NCBI GenBank assembly: GCA_009701185.1 | Contig: WLKQ01000006.1 | Coordinates: 1 to 38,966, forward strand | Length of the DNA: 38,966 bases | Reading direction: 5' to 3' | Origin: Actinomycetota bacterium | GTDB lineage: Bacteria; Actinomycetota; Actinomycetes; Nanopelagicales; Nanopelagicaceae | In this document: piece after piece, positions 1 to 8,832 of the stretch | How positions within the stretch are numbered: position 1 is the stretch's first letter | Layout: the number at the start of each line of letters is the position of its first letter | Made by a program: the position numbers and the translations under genes | Notes under the pieces: generated by a model | Databases searched by the model: none | What the model saw: the letters and a program-made list of their open reading frames with translations, nothing else | What the model was told of the DNA's origin: nothing

Positions 1-304
1 AACTGATCAGATCCTTCGAAGGCTTTTACCAGAAGGTTCACGTTCTGAATGGCGAGATGCCAGTGGAACAATTCAACTTTGTGAAATGCATCCACATAAT
101 GATTGGTATGGTCGATCAATTCTTTTGATTGATCAATTAACCGCAGCGCGAGTTGCATTTGTTACGCGGCTAGGCGTTGGCATGATTCCCGACGTTCACA
201 CTGTTTTGCAACAAGGCGACTTGATTCACGTCATGGTCGCAGATGAAGATATTGCACGCGTTGAGTCAATCCTTGCATCATCACCGGAAGGCGAACGCCA
301 ATGA
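1..304 (+). CDS. TrkA/CeoB-type potassium uptake regulatory subunit, C-terminal part (5' end outside window)
   Basis: The reading frame is open from the first bases of the window (frame starting at base 2) to a TGA at 302-304, so this is the 3' part of a gene whose start lies upstream. The visible part has the look of a TrkA C-terminal (RCK_C) domain: after HNDWYGRSI comes a stretch with VAFVTRLGVGMIP and a closing LIHVMVADEDIARVE, matching the beta-rich fold that binds a ligand and gates the Trk channel. The stop overlaps the next start (ATGA), and the next gene is a second TrkA protein; this pair resembles the actinobacterial ceoB-ceoC arrangement. Family knowledge: cytoplasmic NAD(H)/nucleotide-binding regulators of K+ uptake. 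The Rossmann half is not visible here. Confidence 0.8.
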   Translation, partial: TDQILRRLLPEGSRSEWRDASGTIQLCEMHPHNDWYGRSILLIDQLTAARVAFVTRLGVGMIPDVHTVLQQGDLIHVMVADEDIARVESILASSPEGERQ

Positions 305-957
305 GAATAGCTATCGCTGGTGCCGGAAATGTTGGTCGTGCAATCGCCCGAGAACTTCTTGACAATGGTCACCAAGTTCTTCTGATAGATAAAGACCCTA
401 AAGCCTTAAAGTTAGAGAGCGTTCCTGATGCAGAGTGGTTGATGGCCGATGCATGTGAAATTACCTCATTAGATAATGCGCACTTAAATAATTGCCAAGT
501 TTTAGTTGCAGCAACGGGTGATGATAAAGCTAATTTAGTGACTTCCTTGCTGGGAAAAACTGAGTATGGAGTACCACGCGTCGTAGCACGCATTAATCAT
601 CCAAAGAATGAATGGCTTTTTGATTCATCCTGGGGCGTAGATGTTGCGGTATCAACGCCTCGTATTATCTCGGCACTTGTAGAAGAGGCCGTGAGTGTTG
701 GCGATGTCGTTCGATTATTTTCATTTAAAAAAGGCCAAGCTAATTTGGTCGAGCTCACTTTGCCAGATGGCTCAGCTTGCATCGGTAAAACTGTAGAAGA
801 AATCGCCCTTCCGGATGATGCAGCACTGGCTGCAATTGTTCGCGATGGTCGTGTTATTACCGCAAAAGCCCATGAAGTTTTTGCTGCAGGTGACGAACTA
901 CTTTTCGTGGCTTCATCTACTGCTGAAGTTCAGATAAAAGCCTGCTTCATCGCTTAA
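301..957 (+). CDS. TrkA-family potassium uptake protein (CeoC-like)
   Basis: A 218-residue protein with an N-terminal Rossmann (TrkA_N/RCK_N) domain: the dinucleotide motif GAGNVGRA is at residues 7-14, and an acidic residue at the end of beta-2 (D30) fits NAD(H) rather than NADP(H). Residues of about 135-218 form the TrkA_C ligand domain (LPDGSACIGKTVEEI, GDELLFVASS). It is translationally coupled to the upstream TrkA gene by an ATGA overlap, so two half-size subunits probably form a hetero-oligomeric gating ring. No Trk channel gene is visible. Its stop codon interlocks with that of the DUF3159 gene on the other strand (TTAA at 954-957). Confidence 0.88.
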   Translation: MRIAIAGAGNVGRAIARELLDNGHQVLLIDKDPKALKLESVPDAEWLMADACEITSLDNAHLNNCQVLVAATGDDKANLVTSLLGKTEYGVPRVVARINHPKNEWLFDSSWGVDVAVSTPRIISALVEEAVSVGDVVRLFSFKKGQANLVELTLPDGSACIGKTVEEIALPDDAALAAIVRDGRVITAKAHEVFAAGDELLFVASSTAEVQIKACFIA

Positions 958-1574
958 TCCTTGGCGGTATGAACTGGTGGTACGGTCTTAATCACCAACC
1001 AGGATAAATATCCAGCGGCAATAAAAAGTGGATACCCCATGGCTAAATTGACGCTGCCAAGTAGGTTTACATTTCCACTTCTATAAATCGGATATTGCAC
1101 TGCAATTCGAGCGAAAAACATGATGACCCAGATCCAACTAGCTTTTACATAGACCTTTTTGCGCGCGGGATCTTTTCGCCATGCAAAGTTCTCACCCAGT
1201 AGCGGTCCTAAAACAAGACCGAGAATTGGCCAACCAGCAAGATTTCCTATTAAGTATGCGCTTCCATACGCCAAATTTGTTAGTAACTTTGGAATATAGA
1301 AATCAGAGGCGTTGCCACTCTTATTAGCGAAGTAAGCGCAGACCAAGACGCCCACTAAACCCGATACCGCGTGCTGAATTGTGTCTCTGCGGACTAGGCG
1401 CACGATTGCCAAAAATAACGACAGGATTAGCGCACCAAGTAAAGCGCTCTTCAGATCATCTTTAATGTTAAAAACAATAAGAAAAACTATTGCTGGTAAG
1501 CCAGAATCGATGAGGCCTTTAGTTCCGCCTAAAGCGTTCATTACTTTATCGCGGTCTTGATTATGTTCGCTCAT
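954..1574 (-). CDS. DUF3159 family membrane protein
   Basis: A 206-residue hydrophobic protein with about five to six predicted membrane segments, including IVFLIVFNI near residue 30, ALLGALILSLFLAIV near 45-60 and VSGLVGVLVCAYF near 70-82. The ALGG start of the mature region, the AWRKDPARKKVYVKASWIWV motif and the overall length match the actinobacterial DUF3159 family, commonly found beside dut and trkA. Biochemical function is unknown; its local structure suggests an integral membrane protein, and nothing here shows a substrate. Its ATG overlaps the dut stop by 4 bp (ATGA), so it is cotranslated with dut. The 3' end meets the TrkA gene tail to tail. Confidence 0.82.
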   Translation of the reverse strand: MSEHNQDRDKVMNALGGTKGLIDSGLPAIVFLIVFNIKDDLKSALLGALILSLFLAIVRLVRRDTIQHAVSGLVGVLVCAYFANKSGNASDFYIPKLLTNLAYGSAYLIGNLAGWPILGLVLGPLLGENFAWRKDPARKKVYVKASWIWVIMFFARIAVQYPIYRSGNVNLLGSVNLAMGYPLFIAAGYLSWLVIKTVPPVHTAKD

Positions 1575-2014
1575 GCGCGCCCACTCGATCCAAATCCGCC
1601 TGATCCCCTATCGGTACCGGGAAGAGATGACACTTCAATGAAATCAGCATGCTCGACTTGTTGAATCAGCAGCTGAGCAATTCGATCACCTTTTTTAAAA
1701 CTTACCGAATCTTTACTGTCAAGATTTATTAAAATACATGAAATCTCTCCGCGATAACTCGCATCAATTGTTCCGGGTGAATTAACCAGACTAATTCCAT
1801 GTTTAATCGCAAGACCTGAACGTGGATGAACTAGTGCAACATACCCAGGTGGCAAAGCGATACTAATTCCTGTTGGAACCAACATGCGCTCCCCTGGCTC
1901 CAATGTGAAATCAATCGTGGTCGTTAAATCAGCTCCAGCATCTCCCGGTTTTGCATACGTTGGTAGCGGTACGGATGGATCAGTGCGCGTGATCAGAACG
2001 TTTAAGGATTTCAT
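1571..2014 (-). CDS. dut: deoxyuridine 5'-triphosphate nucleotidohydrolase (dUTPase)
   Basis: A trimeric dUTPase of 147 residues that hydrolyses dUTP to dUMP and pyrophosphate, which keeps uracil out of DNA and feeds dTMP synthesis. The five family motifs are visible in order: AGADL (motif 1), PRSGLA (motif 2), the substrate-specific GTIDASYRGEI (motif 3), RIAQLLI (motif 4) and the C-terminal glycine-rich GSGGFGSSGR (motif 5). I take the ATG at 2014 (MKSLNVL) rather than a further upstream start at 2047, because that extension would run into the thioesterase gene while the chosen start falls 1 bp after its TAA. It sits between the thioesterase and DUF3159 in a tight minus-strand operon. Confidence 0.95.
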   Translation of the reverse strand: MKSLNVLITRTDPSVPLPTYAKPGDAGADLTTTIDFTLEPGERMLVPTGISIALPPGYVALVHPRSGLAIKHGISLVNSPGTIDASYRGEISCILINLDSKDSVSFKKGDRIAQLLIQQVEHADFIEVSSLPGTDRGSGGFGSSGRA

Positions 2015-2015
2015 T

Positions 2016-2600
2016 TTAGGGATTAATCTCAAAATCTGGATCGACAAAGGCTAAAATCTCTGGATTCTTTGAAATCTGCTCTAAATATTCTTTAGGTGCA
2101 TTGGTAAGAAAATGCTCCATGGGAACAATGACATAGAGAGCTGCTGCACGCAGGGCGATAGGACCATCAGGTGAGTTCAATCTGCCTTCTGCGCTTCCAT
2201 AAACCTTGCGGTTGACTTGTCCAGTAATTCTGGCGCTGATGTGCAGGGTTGATCCCAAGGGAACGGGTCGAAGGAAATCAGTTTCCAATCGAGCGGTGAC
2301 TGCGGGTGCACGTAAAAGCCACATCAATTTTCCGAGAGCTTCATCAAAGGCAAGTGAAAGTAAGCCGCCATGAGCTAAACCAGGAGCACCTTGGTGATCC
2401 TCTGTCACCGTGAACTGTGCTGTGATATTTACATCTTCACCGACATAGGCAACGAGATGTAAACCAGTTGGGTGCAGATCACCGCAACCGAAACAGTGTC
2501 CAAAGTGCGATGGGATTTTTGAACCAACCGGTGGAGCTTTTGGGTGGCGCTGCGGAATCAGTGCACCTTCTGGAGGTGTGGTGCTGGCGACCCGACTCAT
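2016..2600 (-). CDS. PaaI-type hotdog-fold thioesterase family protein
   Basis: A 194-residue single-domain hotdog protein. The centre carries APGLAHGGLLSLAFDEALG, the HGG motif plus the following acidic residue that forms the active site in PaaI/4HBT acyl-CoA thioesterases. A CFGCG segment near residue 38 (HFGHCFGCG) is typical of the actinobacterial relatives that sit next to dut. The natural acyl-CoA is not predictable from sequence. It begins the minus-strand operon thioesterase-dut-DUF3159 and is divergent from the DUF3093 gene, whose start is only 30 bp away, so the promoters of the two must overlap each other or the coding starts. Confidence 0.82.
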   Translation of the reverse strand: MSRVASTTPPEGALIPQRHPKAPPVGSKIPSHFGHCFGCGDLHPTGLHLVAYVGEDVNITAQFTVTEDHQGAPGLAHGGLLSLAFDEALGKLMWLLRAPAVTARLETDFLRPVPLGSTLHISARITGQVNRKVYGSAEGRLNSPDGPIALRAAALYVIVPMEHFLTNAPKEYLEQISKNPEILAFVDPDFEINP

Positions 2601-2617
2601 GACGCAAGCCTATCCGA

Positions 2618-2623
2618 TACCGT
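2618..2623 (+). promoter_or_regulatory. candidate -10 of a leaderless promoter (DUF3093)
   Basis: TACCGT matches TAnnnT and ends 7 nt before the ATG at 2631, with no ribosome-binding site between, so transcription would begin at or very near the start codon. Confidence 0.4.
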
Positions 2624-2630
2624 ATCGCCT

Positions 2631-3071
2631 ATGCGATTCCGAGAAGTAGTTCGTATGCCTCTATGGCTCTTACTGCTCATTTATTTCTTCTTTTTATCCT
2701 TCGTTGTATCCATCTGGGCTGCTCTTGGAAATAATGCCGCGCTGGTAACTCTTGCGATTCTCACTTCGTTATTGATTTTTCTGTACGTTAAATCATCCTT
2801 AGAGATCCAGGTCGATGAATCACAGCTATGGGTAGGTAAAGCGCATATTGAATATAAGTACATCGGTGCCACAGTTGCGCTCACAGCTAATGAAATGAAG
2901 AATATTCGTACGCGCGATGCCGACCCCTCGGCCCATCTTGAGATTCGATTTTGGAATCCGCATGGCGTAAAAATTCACATCAATGATTCCCGAGATGTAA
3001 CGCCATATTGGCTGGTAACAAGTAAGAAAAGCGAAGAGCTAAGTAAGCTTCTTAATTCTCTAAAAAATTAA
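2631..3071 (+). CDS. DUF3093 family membrane protein
   Basis: A 146-residue protein with two adjacent membrane segments at the N terminus (LWLLLLIYFFFLSFVVSIW and NAALVTLAILTSLLIFLYV), followed by a soluble beta-rich domain ending in WLVTSKKSEELSKLL. This layout, and the position beside dut and DUF4193, match actinobacterial DUF3093. Function is unknown. I choose ATG 2631 over an upstream in-frame start at 2544, which would lie inside the opposite-strand thioesterase gene and add non-family sequence. No Shine-Dalgarno precedes 2631, but TACCGT ends 7 nt before it, consistent with a leaderless message. The stop interlocks with that of DUF4193 (TTAA at 3068-3071). Confidence 0.8.
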   Translation: MRFREVVRMPLWLLLLIYFFFLSFVVSIWAALGNNAALVTLAILTSLLIFLYVKSSLEIQVDESQLWVGKAHIEYKYIGATVALTANEMKNIRTRDADPSAHLEIRFWNPHGVKIHINDSRDVTPYWLVTSKKSEELSKLLNSLKN

Positions 3072-3364
3072 TTGCACTCTTTACAAACAGCTTTTGCGCC
3101 TTCACCTTTTGCAAGTTGTGTAATGTGATGGACTAAAAAGCAGCGAGAACAAGTGAACTCATCAACTTGCTTTGGAACAACACGAACAGCTAACTCTTCA
3201 CCAGATAAATCAGCACCAGGTAGTTCGAGGGTTTCTGCAGCCTCAGCTTCATCAACATCGATCTGTCCGGATTGAGCATCAACGCGCTTAGCTTTGAGTT
3301 CTTCTAACGACTCTTCGTGGAGTTCTTCATCAGTTTTTCTGGGGGTGTCGTAATCTGTTGCCAC
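3068..3364 (-). CDS. DUF4193 family zinc-ribbon-like protein
   Basis: A 98-residue acidic protein. The N terminus ATDYDTPRKTDEE and the C-terminal cysteines (CSRC, later CKEC) match DUF4193, a small actinobacterial family usually found near dut; the four cysteines suggest a bound zinc. Function is unknown. I chose the GTG at 3364, which gives the family-typical start and lies 8 nt after a GAGG Shine-Dalgarno; the GTG at 3373 is also in frame but overlaps that Shine-Dalgarno. The long acidic middle (DVDEAEAAETLELPGADL) looks disordered. It follows hflX on the same strand after a 119-bp gap. Confidence 0.83.
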   Translation of the reverse strand: MATDYDTPRKTDEELHEESLEELKAKRVDAQSGQIDVDEAEAAETLELPGADLSGEELAVRVVPKQVDEFTCSRCFLVHHITQLAKGEGAKAVCKECN

Positions 3365-3462
3365 TGCTCTCACCTCTTCTCTGTTACCTAGTCACTTCTA
3401 ACGGCGTGGGATTTTCTTACCCCGCGGGCGCATCATTACCTATTGGGAAGGTACTAGTTGTT

Positions 3463-3487
3463 ATAACCCCCGGCGTGTCGGGGTTAT
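3463..3487 (-). terminator. hairpin at the end of hflX
   Basis: ATAACCCC (3463-3470) is the perfect complement of GGGGTTAT (3480-3487), with a short GC-rich loop. The hflX stop codon lies inside the stem. The bases that follow on the minus strand are not a clean T-tract, so termination efficiency is uncertain. Confidence 0.45.
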
Positions 3488-4950
3488 TCCCCACTCACTT
3501 GGGCGATTTCTATCGCCTGCGCCAGAGCACCGTCGACTCGAGCGTGAATCGCTGTGCCCTCTGCCACATACTCTTCAGAAAAGATCTCACCGTGTTCATG
3601 GATGGCGTGGATCAAGTCTCCGCGACTATAGGAAATAACGGTTTTAATCTCGACACTGGGGCGCGGAAGGGAATTTTCTATTGCCTGAACAAGGGCCGCT
3701 ACACCAAATCCGGTGCGCACAGAAAAAGCAAAACTATTGGGTTCTTTGCGCAATATCTCCATGACGGTCTGCGGATCTGCAATATCAACTTTATTTATAG
3801 CGATAATCTCGGGAATGTCAGAGCCACCAATTTCGCTAATTACTTCGCGCACGGCTCGAATCTGTTCAAAAGGGTCAGAGTGAGATCCATCGACTACATG
3901 CACAATCACATCGGCGCCCGATACTTCTTCTAATGTTGATTTGAACGCATCGATTAACTGGTGCGGTAAGTGGCGCACAAATCCAACTGTGTCAGTCAAT
4001 GTATAAACACGGCCATCGCTTGTGGATGATTTACGAACCGTAGGATCAAGCGTTGCAAAGAGTGCATTTTCTACTAATACGCCGGCGTCAGTAAGTCGAT
4101 TAAGAAGTGATGACTTTCCAGCATTTGTATAACCAGCAATTGCAACTGAGGGAATGTTAAAACGTTTGCGCTCTTGGCGTTTTGTATCTCGAGAAACTTT
4201 CATTTCAGCGATTTCTCGACGTAGTTTTGTCATTTTGTCACGAATACGTCGGCGATCGGTTTCAATCTTCGTTTCACCCGGTCCACGTCCACCGATTCCT
4301 GCTCCTCCGGCAGCGCGTCCGCCTACTTGACGCGAAAGTGAATCACCCCAGCCACGTAAACGCGGCAAGAGATAAGCAATTTGTGCCAATTCAACTTGAG
4401 CTTTACCCTCTTTGCTTTTTGCATGCTGCGCAAAAATATCTAAAATTAAGGCTGTTCTATCTACGACTTTTACTTTTACTTTATCTTCAAGCTGACGAAG
4501 TTGTGAAGGTGATAGCTCGCCATCACAAATAACGGTATCTGCACCAGTTGCAATCACTACTTGTCGTAGCTCGGCCACTTTTCCAGAACCAATATAAGTC
4601 GCTGGATCTGGTTTATCTCGACGTTGAATTAATCCTTCTAATACTTCCGAACCTGCAGTCTCTGCAAGGGCTTTTAACTCAGCTAATGAGTTTTCTGCCA
4701 TCAGCGATGTTCCTTCTGTCCACACACCAACAAGTACTACTCGCTCGAGTTGTAACTGGCGATATTCAGCCTCTGAAATATCTTGAAGCTCGGTAGAAAA
4801 ACCTTTAACACGCCGTAAAGCATGACGTTCGGAAAGTTCAAGTGTTGGATCAATGAGCTCATCGATCTCACCGGAATCGTATTCAGCTGCTACCCGTGCA
4901 CTCTCACGCATCAAAGCATCAAATTCATCACCTGTCGGTTTATTAGGCAA
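3484..4950 (-). CDS. hflX: ribosome-associated GTPase HflX
   Basis: A 488-residue HflX GTPase that splits or rescues stalled 70S ribosomes. The N-terminal HflX domain is seen at about residues 100-265, with the Gly-rich RQVGGRAAGGAGIGGRGPGE segment followed by a charged helical linker. The G domain follows: G1 GYTNAGKS (273-280), switch threonine in FATLDPT, G3 DTVG (320-323) and G4 NKVD (386-389). The TTG at 4950 is the likely start: GGAG stands 7 nt upstream; the next in-frame ATG is 13 codons later (4911). The start overlaps the end of dapF by 8 bp, so translation is probably coupled. The first 60 residues are acidic and variable, as in other actinobacterial HflX. Confidence 0.95.
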   Translation of the reverse strand: MPNKPTGDEFDALMRESARVAAEYDSGEIDELIDPTLELSERHALRRVKGFSTELQDISEAEYRQLQLERVVLVGVWTEGTSLMAENSLAELKALAETAGSEVLEGLIQRRDKPDPATYIGSGKVAELRQVVIATGADTVICDGELSPSQLRQLEDKVKVKVVDRTALILDIFAQHAKSKEGKAQVELAQIAYLLPRLRGWGDSLSRQVGGRAAGGAGIGGRGPGETKIETDRRRIRDKMTKLRREIAEMKVSRDTKRQERKRFNIPSVAIAGYTNAGKSSLLNRLTDAGVLVENALFATLDPTVRKSSTSDGRVYTLTDTVGFVRHLPHQLIDAFKSTLEEVSGADVIVHVVDGSHSDPFEQIRAVREVISEIGGSDIPEIIAINKVDIADPQTVMEILRKEPNSFAFSVRTGFGVAALVQAIENSLPRPSVEIKTVISYSRGDLIHAIHEHGEIFSEEYVAEGTAIHARVDGALAQAIEIAQVSGE

Positions 4951-5740
4951 GAAGAAACTCCGTGATATCTACATCTCGAACTAGAACTGCTGGGCCAATC
5001 AGTGTTGCATTTGAGTGCCCATCAATTGAAACCTCTAGACGGCCACCAGGTGGATTAATAATCCATGTCGACGGCAGACGATCTTTAGTATGTAATACGG
5101 CGGCAAGTGCTACCGCGCATGTTCCAGTTCCGCACGAACGTGTTTCACCACTTCCCCGCTCATAAACACGCATCTCTAATTCGTGATCTCCGATAACTTT
5201 TGCAAACTCGACATTTACGCCATCGGGATAAGTATCACGTGGTCGAACAACGGGAGGTTCCCCCATCGGGCCAACGTCACTTAAACTCTCTACAAATACA
5301 ACTGCATGAGGATTGCCAACGCTTATGTGATAGCCATTCCAAATGTGTCCGTTTGTGGCAGCAGTAATCGCTTCACCTTCATCGGTTACCTTTCCCATAT
5401 TGACTGAAATGTCACCTGTCATTGGAACCCGCAAGTGTTTAACACCATCACGAGTATTAATTGCAAAAATTCCCTCAACTACATGACCACGCTCAACTAA
5501 GTATCTAGCCATGACACGGATACCATTTCCGCACATCTCTGCCAGTGAGCCATCGGCATTGCGGTAATCCATAAACCACTTGCCATCGCGTTTAATTATT
5601 CGAATCAATCCATCGGCGCCGACGCCTGTTGTTCGGTCACAAATAGCTGCCGTTTGGGCAGTAGTAATCGAGTGAATATCATCTGGATCAAAGACCAGCA
5701 CGAAATCGTTTTCAGTGCCATGTCCATACGTTGCAATCAT
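4943..5740 (-). CDS. dapF: diaminopimelate epimerase
   Basis: A 265-residue cofactor-independent epimerase converting LL- to meso-diaminopimelate for lysine and peptidoglycan. Both halves of the active site are present: C70 in GSLAEMCGNG, and C203 in GETRSCGTGTCAV. The N terminus GHGTENDFVLV is the usual DapF opening. It lies between miaA and hflX, as in many actinobacteria. The start is preceded by TAAACT 7 nt upstream and by no Shine-Dalgarno, so a leaderless transcript starting inside the end of miaA is possible in addition to readthrough from miaB-miaA. Confidence 0.96.
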   Translation of the reverse strand: MIATYGHGTENDFVLVFDPDDIHSITTAQTAAICDRTTGVGADGLIRIIKRDGKWFMDYRNADGSLAEMCGNGIRVMARYLVERGHVVEGIFAINTRDGVKHLRVPMTGDISVNMGKVTDEGEAITAATNGHIWNGYHISVGNPHAVVFVESLSDVGPMGEPPVVRPRDTYPDGVNVEFAKVIGDHELEMRVYERGSGETRSCGTGTCAVALAAVLHTKDRLPSTWIINPPGGRLEVSIDGHSNATLIGPAVLVRDVDITEFLLA

Positions 5741-5745
5741 TGCGC

Positions 5746-6651
5746 TCAGTTTATCTTCTCTAGATGTTTTAGTACTGTCTCAAATCGAGGTTGTACCGGC
5801 GATATCCATGTGATGCGGGCATCACGAGAGAACCACGTCTCTTGCCGGCGGGCATACTGTCGAGTTGCACGCTTAGTATCCTCGCGCGCCTCGTCTTGGG
5901 TCATTCGCCCTTGTAGATAAGCGATTATCTGAGAATACCCCAGTGCTAATTGCGCCGTACGAGCTTCGGTGATTCCAGAATCTAAGAGCCCTTGAACTTC
6001 AGAGACGAAACCTTGCTCCCACATCAGATCAACTCGCGCGCTGATGCGCACATCCAAACTTTCGCGATCCATTACCAATCCAAATTGGCGTGCATCCGGA
6101 TATCGCGTGCTTTCCTCCCGCGGTAAGTTTGCTGTAAATGGTTTCCCTGTAATCGCAATCACTTCAAGCGCGCGAATGACGCGACGAGCGTTAGCTCTAT
6201 CAATCGCTATTGCGGCGGCCGGATCCAATTTCTGCAATCGCTCGTACATCGCATCAAGGCCGATTTTTTCTAACTCAAGCTCTAGCGCTTTGCGGGTATC
6301 TGGATCAGTGTCTGGAAAATTTAACTCATCCAGAATCGATTTTATATAGAGCCCAGTACCCCCAACAATTATTGGACGCTTACCGCGAGATTCAATCTCA
6401 TTTATCACTTTGCGTGCATAATCTTGATACCAAGCAACCGTTGAGTCTTGAGTAACATCTAATACATCTAACAAATGGTGCGGCACTCCTTGGCGTTGCT
6501 CTAGCGTTAATTTGGCTGTGCCGATATCCATTCCACGATAGATCTGCATGGAGTCGGCATTAATAATTTCTCCATCAAAATGCTGGGCAAGTGATATTGC
6601 TAAATCGCTCTTACCTGTAGCTGTAGCTCCACATATAACTAAAATGCTCAT
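5746..6651 (-). CDS. miaA: tRNA dimethylallyltransferase
   Basis: A 301-residue MiaA that attaches a dimethylallyl group to A37 of tRNAs reading UNN codons. The P-loop GATATGKS is at residues 8-15, followed by [16 protein letters not shown] (substrate site) and PHHLLDVL. The C-terminal RRQETWF motif is also present. Its ATG overlaps the miaB stop by 4 bp, and the next gene, dapF, begins just 5 bp after its own stop. MiaA and MiaB act consecutively on the same nucleotide, so the coupling makes functional sense. Confidence 0.96.
   Translation of the reverse strand: MSILVICGATATGKSDLAISLAQHFDGEIINADSMQIYRGMDIGTAKLTLEQRQGVPHHLLDVLDVTQDSTVAWYQDYARKVINEIESRGKRPIIVGGTGLYIKSILDELNFPDTDPDTRKALELELEKIGLDAMYERLQKLDPAAAIAIDRANARRVIRALEVIAITGKPFTANLPREESTRYPDARQFGLVMDRESLDVRISARVDLMWEQGFVSEVQGLLDSGITEARTAQLALGYSQIIAYLQGRMTQDEAREDTKRATRQYARRQETWFSRDARITWISPVQPRFETVLKHLEKIN
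5748..5753 (-). promoter_or_regulatory. candidate -10 of a leaderless promoter (dapF)
   Basis: On the minus strand TAAACT ends 7 nt before the dapF ATG and overlaps the last codon of miaA. It matches TAnnnT and there is no Shine-Dalgarno. Confidence 0.35.
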
Positions 6652-8069
6652 CTTTTAACTGTCGGGATTCCAAGCATTGTTAACTTAGCCTCAGACTCTT
6701 TAGTTCGCGCCTCATGTGAGTCTCCTCCGCGCGTTGCCCGAATTGCTCCTGGCGTACCGATTAAATAATGCGCTGATGCGTCGGTGATGGTTACCTCTAC
6801 CTCATCACCTGGGCGAGCTAATGCAGCATTGTCAAAGTGCACAAGGCGAAAATCTTCGCTACGTCCAGTAAGTCGTGCCTGAGCTTCATCGCGACGACCT
6901 TCATAGTCACCCACCAGCACTTTAAATTGCTTACCAATAGCCTCCTTATTTACTGATAAAGATATTTCTTGTTGGTGATTATGAAGTCGGGTATAACGCT
7001 CCCCTACGACATCGGCAGGTACTTGATTGGGCATTGTTGCAGCAGGTGTTCCCGGGCGGATTGAATATTGATATGTATATGCCGCAGCAAAACGGGCCTC
7101 TGAACACAGATCTAATGTCGCTTGAAAATCCGCCTCGGTTTCACCTGGGAAACCAACGATGATGTCCGTGGTTATTGATGCATGTGGCATGGCGGTGCGG
7201 ACGCGATCAAGAATTCCAAGATACCTATCTGTTCTGTATGAACGGCGCATGGTTTGTAAAATGGCATTTGAGCCTGATTGCAACGGCATGTGTAAATGCG
7301 GCATGACATTTGGAGTTTGTGCCATGGCGTCAATAACGTCATCGGTAAAATCACGAGGGTGCGGCGACATGAAACGAACCCGTTCTAAACCGTCAACTTT
7401 CCCGCATTCGCGCAGCAAATTGGCAAATGCACTTCGATCATTAAAGTCAACACCATAGGCATTTACATTTTGACCGAGAAGAGTTATTTCGATTACGCCT
7501 TGATCTACTAGAGCCCGCACTTCTGCCATGATGTCGGTAGCTGGCCGGTCTTTTTCAATTCCACGCAGTGTAGGAACGATACAAAATGTGCATGTGTTAT
7601 TACATCCAACTGAAACCGAAACCCATGAAGAAAAGGCAGATAGTCGACGGGCGGGAAGCGTTGATGGAAAGTGCTCGAGAGACTCTAAAATTTCAATTTG
7701 TGACTCTTCTTCAATTCTTGCTCGCTCTAGTAGAACTGGTAGCGAGCCGACATTGTGAGTACCAAAGACCACATCAACGTATGGAGCTTTTTTTAGAATT
7801 ATCGCTTGATCTTTTTGAGCCAGGCATCCCCCAACGGCAATTTGCATGAGGGGATTAGCTTTTTTGATGGGAGCTAAGAAGCTCAAGTTTCCATAGAGTT
7901 TATTATCTGCATTTTCTCTAACGGCACACGTATTGAAGACGACGATGTCGGCCTGGCTACCCTCAAGTGCTGGAATATAACCAGCTTCATCAAGTAGACC
8001 GGAAATACGTTCAGAATCGTGCACATTCATCTGACAGCCATAGGTCTGGACTGTGTAGGTGCGTGTCAT
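6648..8069 (-). CDS. miaB: tRNA-2-methylthio-N6-dimethylallyladenosine synthase
   Basis: A 473-residue radical-SAM methylthiotransferase acting on i6A37 tRNA. The N-terminal UPF0004 domain carries three cluster-binding cysteines, C12 (YGCQMN), C48 (NTCAV) and C82 (GGCLAQ). The radical-SAM cluster CxxxCxxC is C156, C160 and C163 ([10 protein letters not shown]). A TRAM domain (about residues 375-445; VEVTITDAS) closes the protein, followed by a short basic tail. This is the full two-cluster MiaB layout. It starts the miaB-miaA-dapF-hflX run. TACGAT lies 6 nt upstream of the ATG with no Shine-Dalgarno, consistent with a leaderless start. Confidence 0.97.
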   Translation of the reverse strand: MTRTYTVQTYGCQMNVHDSERISGLLDEAGYIPALEGSQADIVVFNTCAVRENADNKLYGNLSFLAPIKKANPLMQIAVGGCLAQKDQAIILKKAPYVDVVFGTHNVGSLPVLLERARIEEESQIEILESLEHFPSTLPARRLSAFSSWVSVSVGCNNTCTFCIVPTLRGIEKDRPATDIMAEVRALVDQGVIEITLLGQNVNAYGVDFNDRSAFANLLRECGKVDGLERVRFMSPHPRDFTDDVIDAMAQTPNVMPHLHMPLQSGSNAILQTMRRSYRTDRYLGILDRVRTAMPHASITTDIIVGFPGETEADFQATLDLCSEARFAAAYTYQYSIRPGTPAATMPNQVPADVVGERYTRLHNHQQEISLSVNKEAIGKQFKVLVGDYEGRRDEAQARLTGRSEDFRLVHFDNAALARPGDEVEVTITDASAHYLIGTPGAIRATRGGDSHEARTKESEAKLTMLGIPTVKR

Positions 8070-8075
8070 GTGCCT

Positions 8076-8081
8076 ATCGTA
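8076..8081 (-). promoter_or_regulatory. candidate -10 of a leaderless promoter (miaB)
   Basis: TACGAT on the minus strand ends 6 nt before the miaB ATG, and there is only a 22-bp gap to the upstream gene. It fits TAnnnT. Confidence 0.45.
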
Positions 8082-8091
8082 GGGCTAAAAA

Positions 8092-8832
8092 TTACAGGGC
8101 AATAACTTCAATCTCAAAAGTCGAACGGTTCACTAGAGCGGCATGATGATTATCTAAGGTTGACCAGCCTGGTTGATTCCAACCACTTGAGGCGAATAGT
8201 ACGCCCTCGGGTGTGGGCAAATATTTGATCTCATAATAATCATCAGGTGCCCAGTCTGGTTTTCGTTCAGTATTGTGTTCGCTGACAGTTACGAAATATT
8301 CCCGGTTCATAATCATGCAGTTGAGGCTAGTTGTATCCCCGTGAGTTTTAATAATTGAGAGCGCTGACTTAATTCCAAGAATTAATCCATGTTTTTCTAT
8401 CTCAGTTATTACTAAATAAAAATATCGTTCGCTATCAGTGTCGCCAACAATTAGCTTGGCAAACTTTGAATCAATATATGGAGCAATCGCATCGGGTGGA
8501 AAAATTGAACCGTTATGAATGAAAGAATAGTCTTCGTACATAAATGGGTGCGTATTGTTTTCGCTAATAGATAGTCCTTTAGTGGCCCAGCGCAAGTGCA
8601 ACAAAGCACCATCGGCCACATTGGTTTCCATGCTGGTATCAAAGCTGGCGCTAGTTGCCGCTGCCTCAACTTTTCGTTCTAGAGTTATATGTGCCCCTGA
8701 TTTGTCGACGGTCGATAAGCCCCAACCATCACAATGGACTGAGGATAAAGCGACAAATTCTGAAAATTCATCCCCCACCAACGCTGGGAAAGAGGTTTTT
8801 GCTGGCGACACGTAGCCCATTAACCGGCACAT
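8092..8832 (-). CDS. class II glutamine amidotransferase family protein (EgtC/GATase_6-like)
   Basis: A 246-residue stand-alone N-terminal-nucleophile amidohydrolase. The sequence starts MCRLMGY, so removal of Met1 exposes Cys2 as the catalytic nucleophile. The substrate-binding hallmarks of class II amidotransferases follow: LLHLRWAT, ENNTHPF and FIHNGSIF. There is no synthase domain attached. EgtC, in the same family, removes a gamma-glutamyl group from an intermediate. The gene is divergent from a permease that heads a GS-like ligase/ALDH/class I amidotransferase set, which suggests a similar gamma-glutamyl hydrolase role. That assignment is inference. A GAGAGGGG purine tract lies 11 nt before the ATG. 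Confidence 0.8.
   Translation of the reverse strand: MCRLMGYVSPAKTSFPALVGDEFSEFVALSSVHCDGWGLSTVDKSGAHITLERKVEAAATSASFDTSMETNVADGALLHLRWATKGLSISENNTHPFMYEDYSFIHNGSIFPPDAIAPYIDSKFAKLIVGDTDSERYFYLVITEIEKHGLILGIKSALSIIKTHGDTTSLNCMIMNREYFVTVSEHNTERKPDWAPDDYYEIKYLPTPEGVLFASSGWNQPGWSTLDNHHAALVNRSTFEIEVIAL

Noticed and set aside
2544-2630. Extended N terminus for DUF3093
   Set aside because: It would run into the opposite-strand thioesterase start and has no family match.
3358-3933. Long plus-strand open frame over hflX
   Set aside because: It is antisense to the conserved G domain, has no recognisable family features and no start signal.
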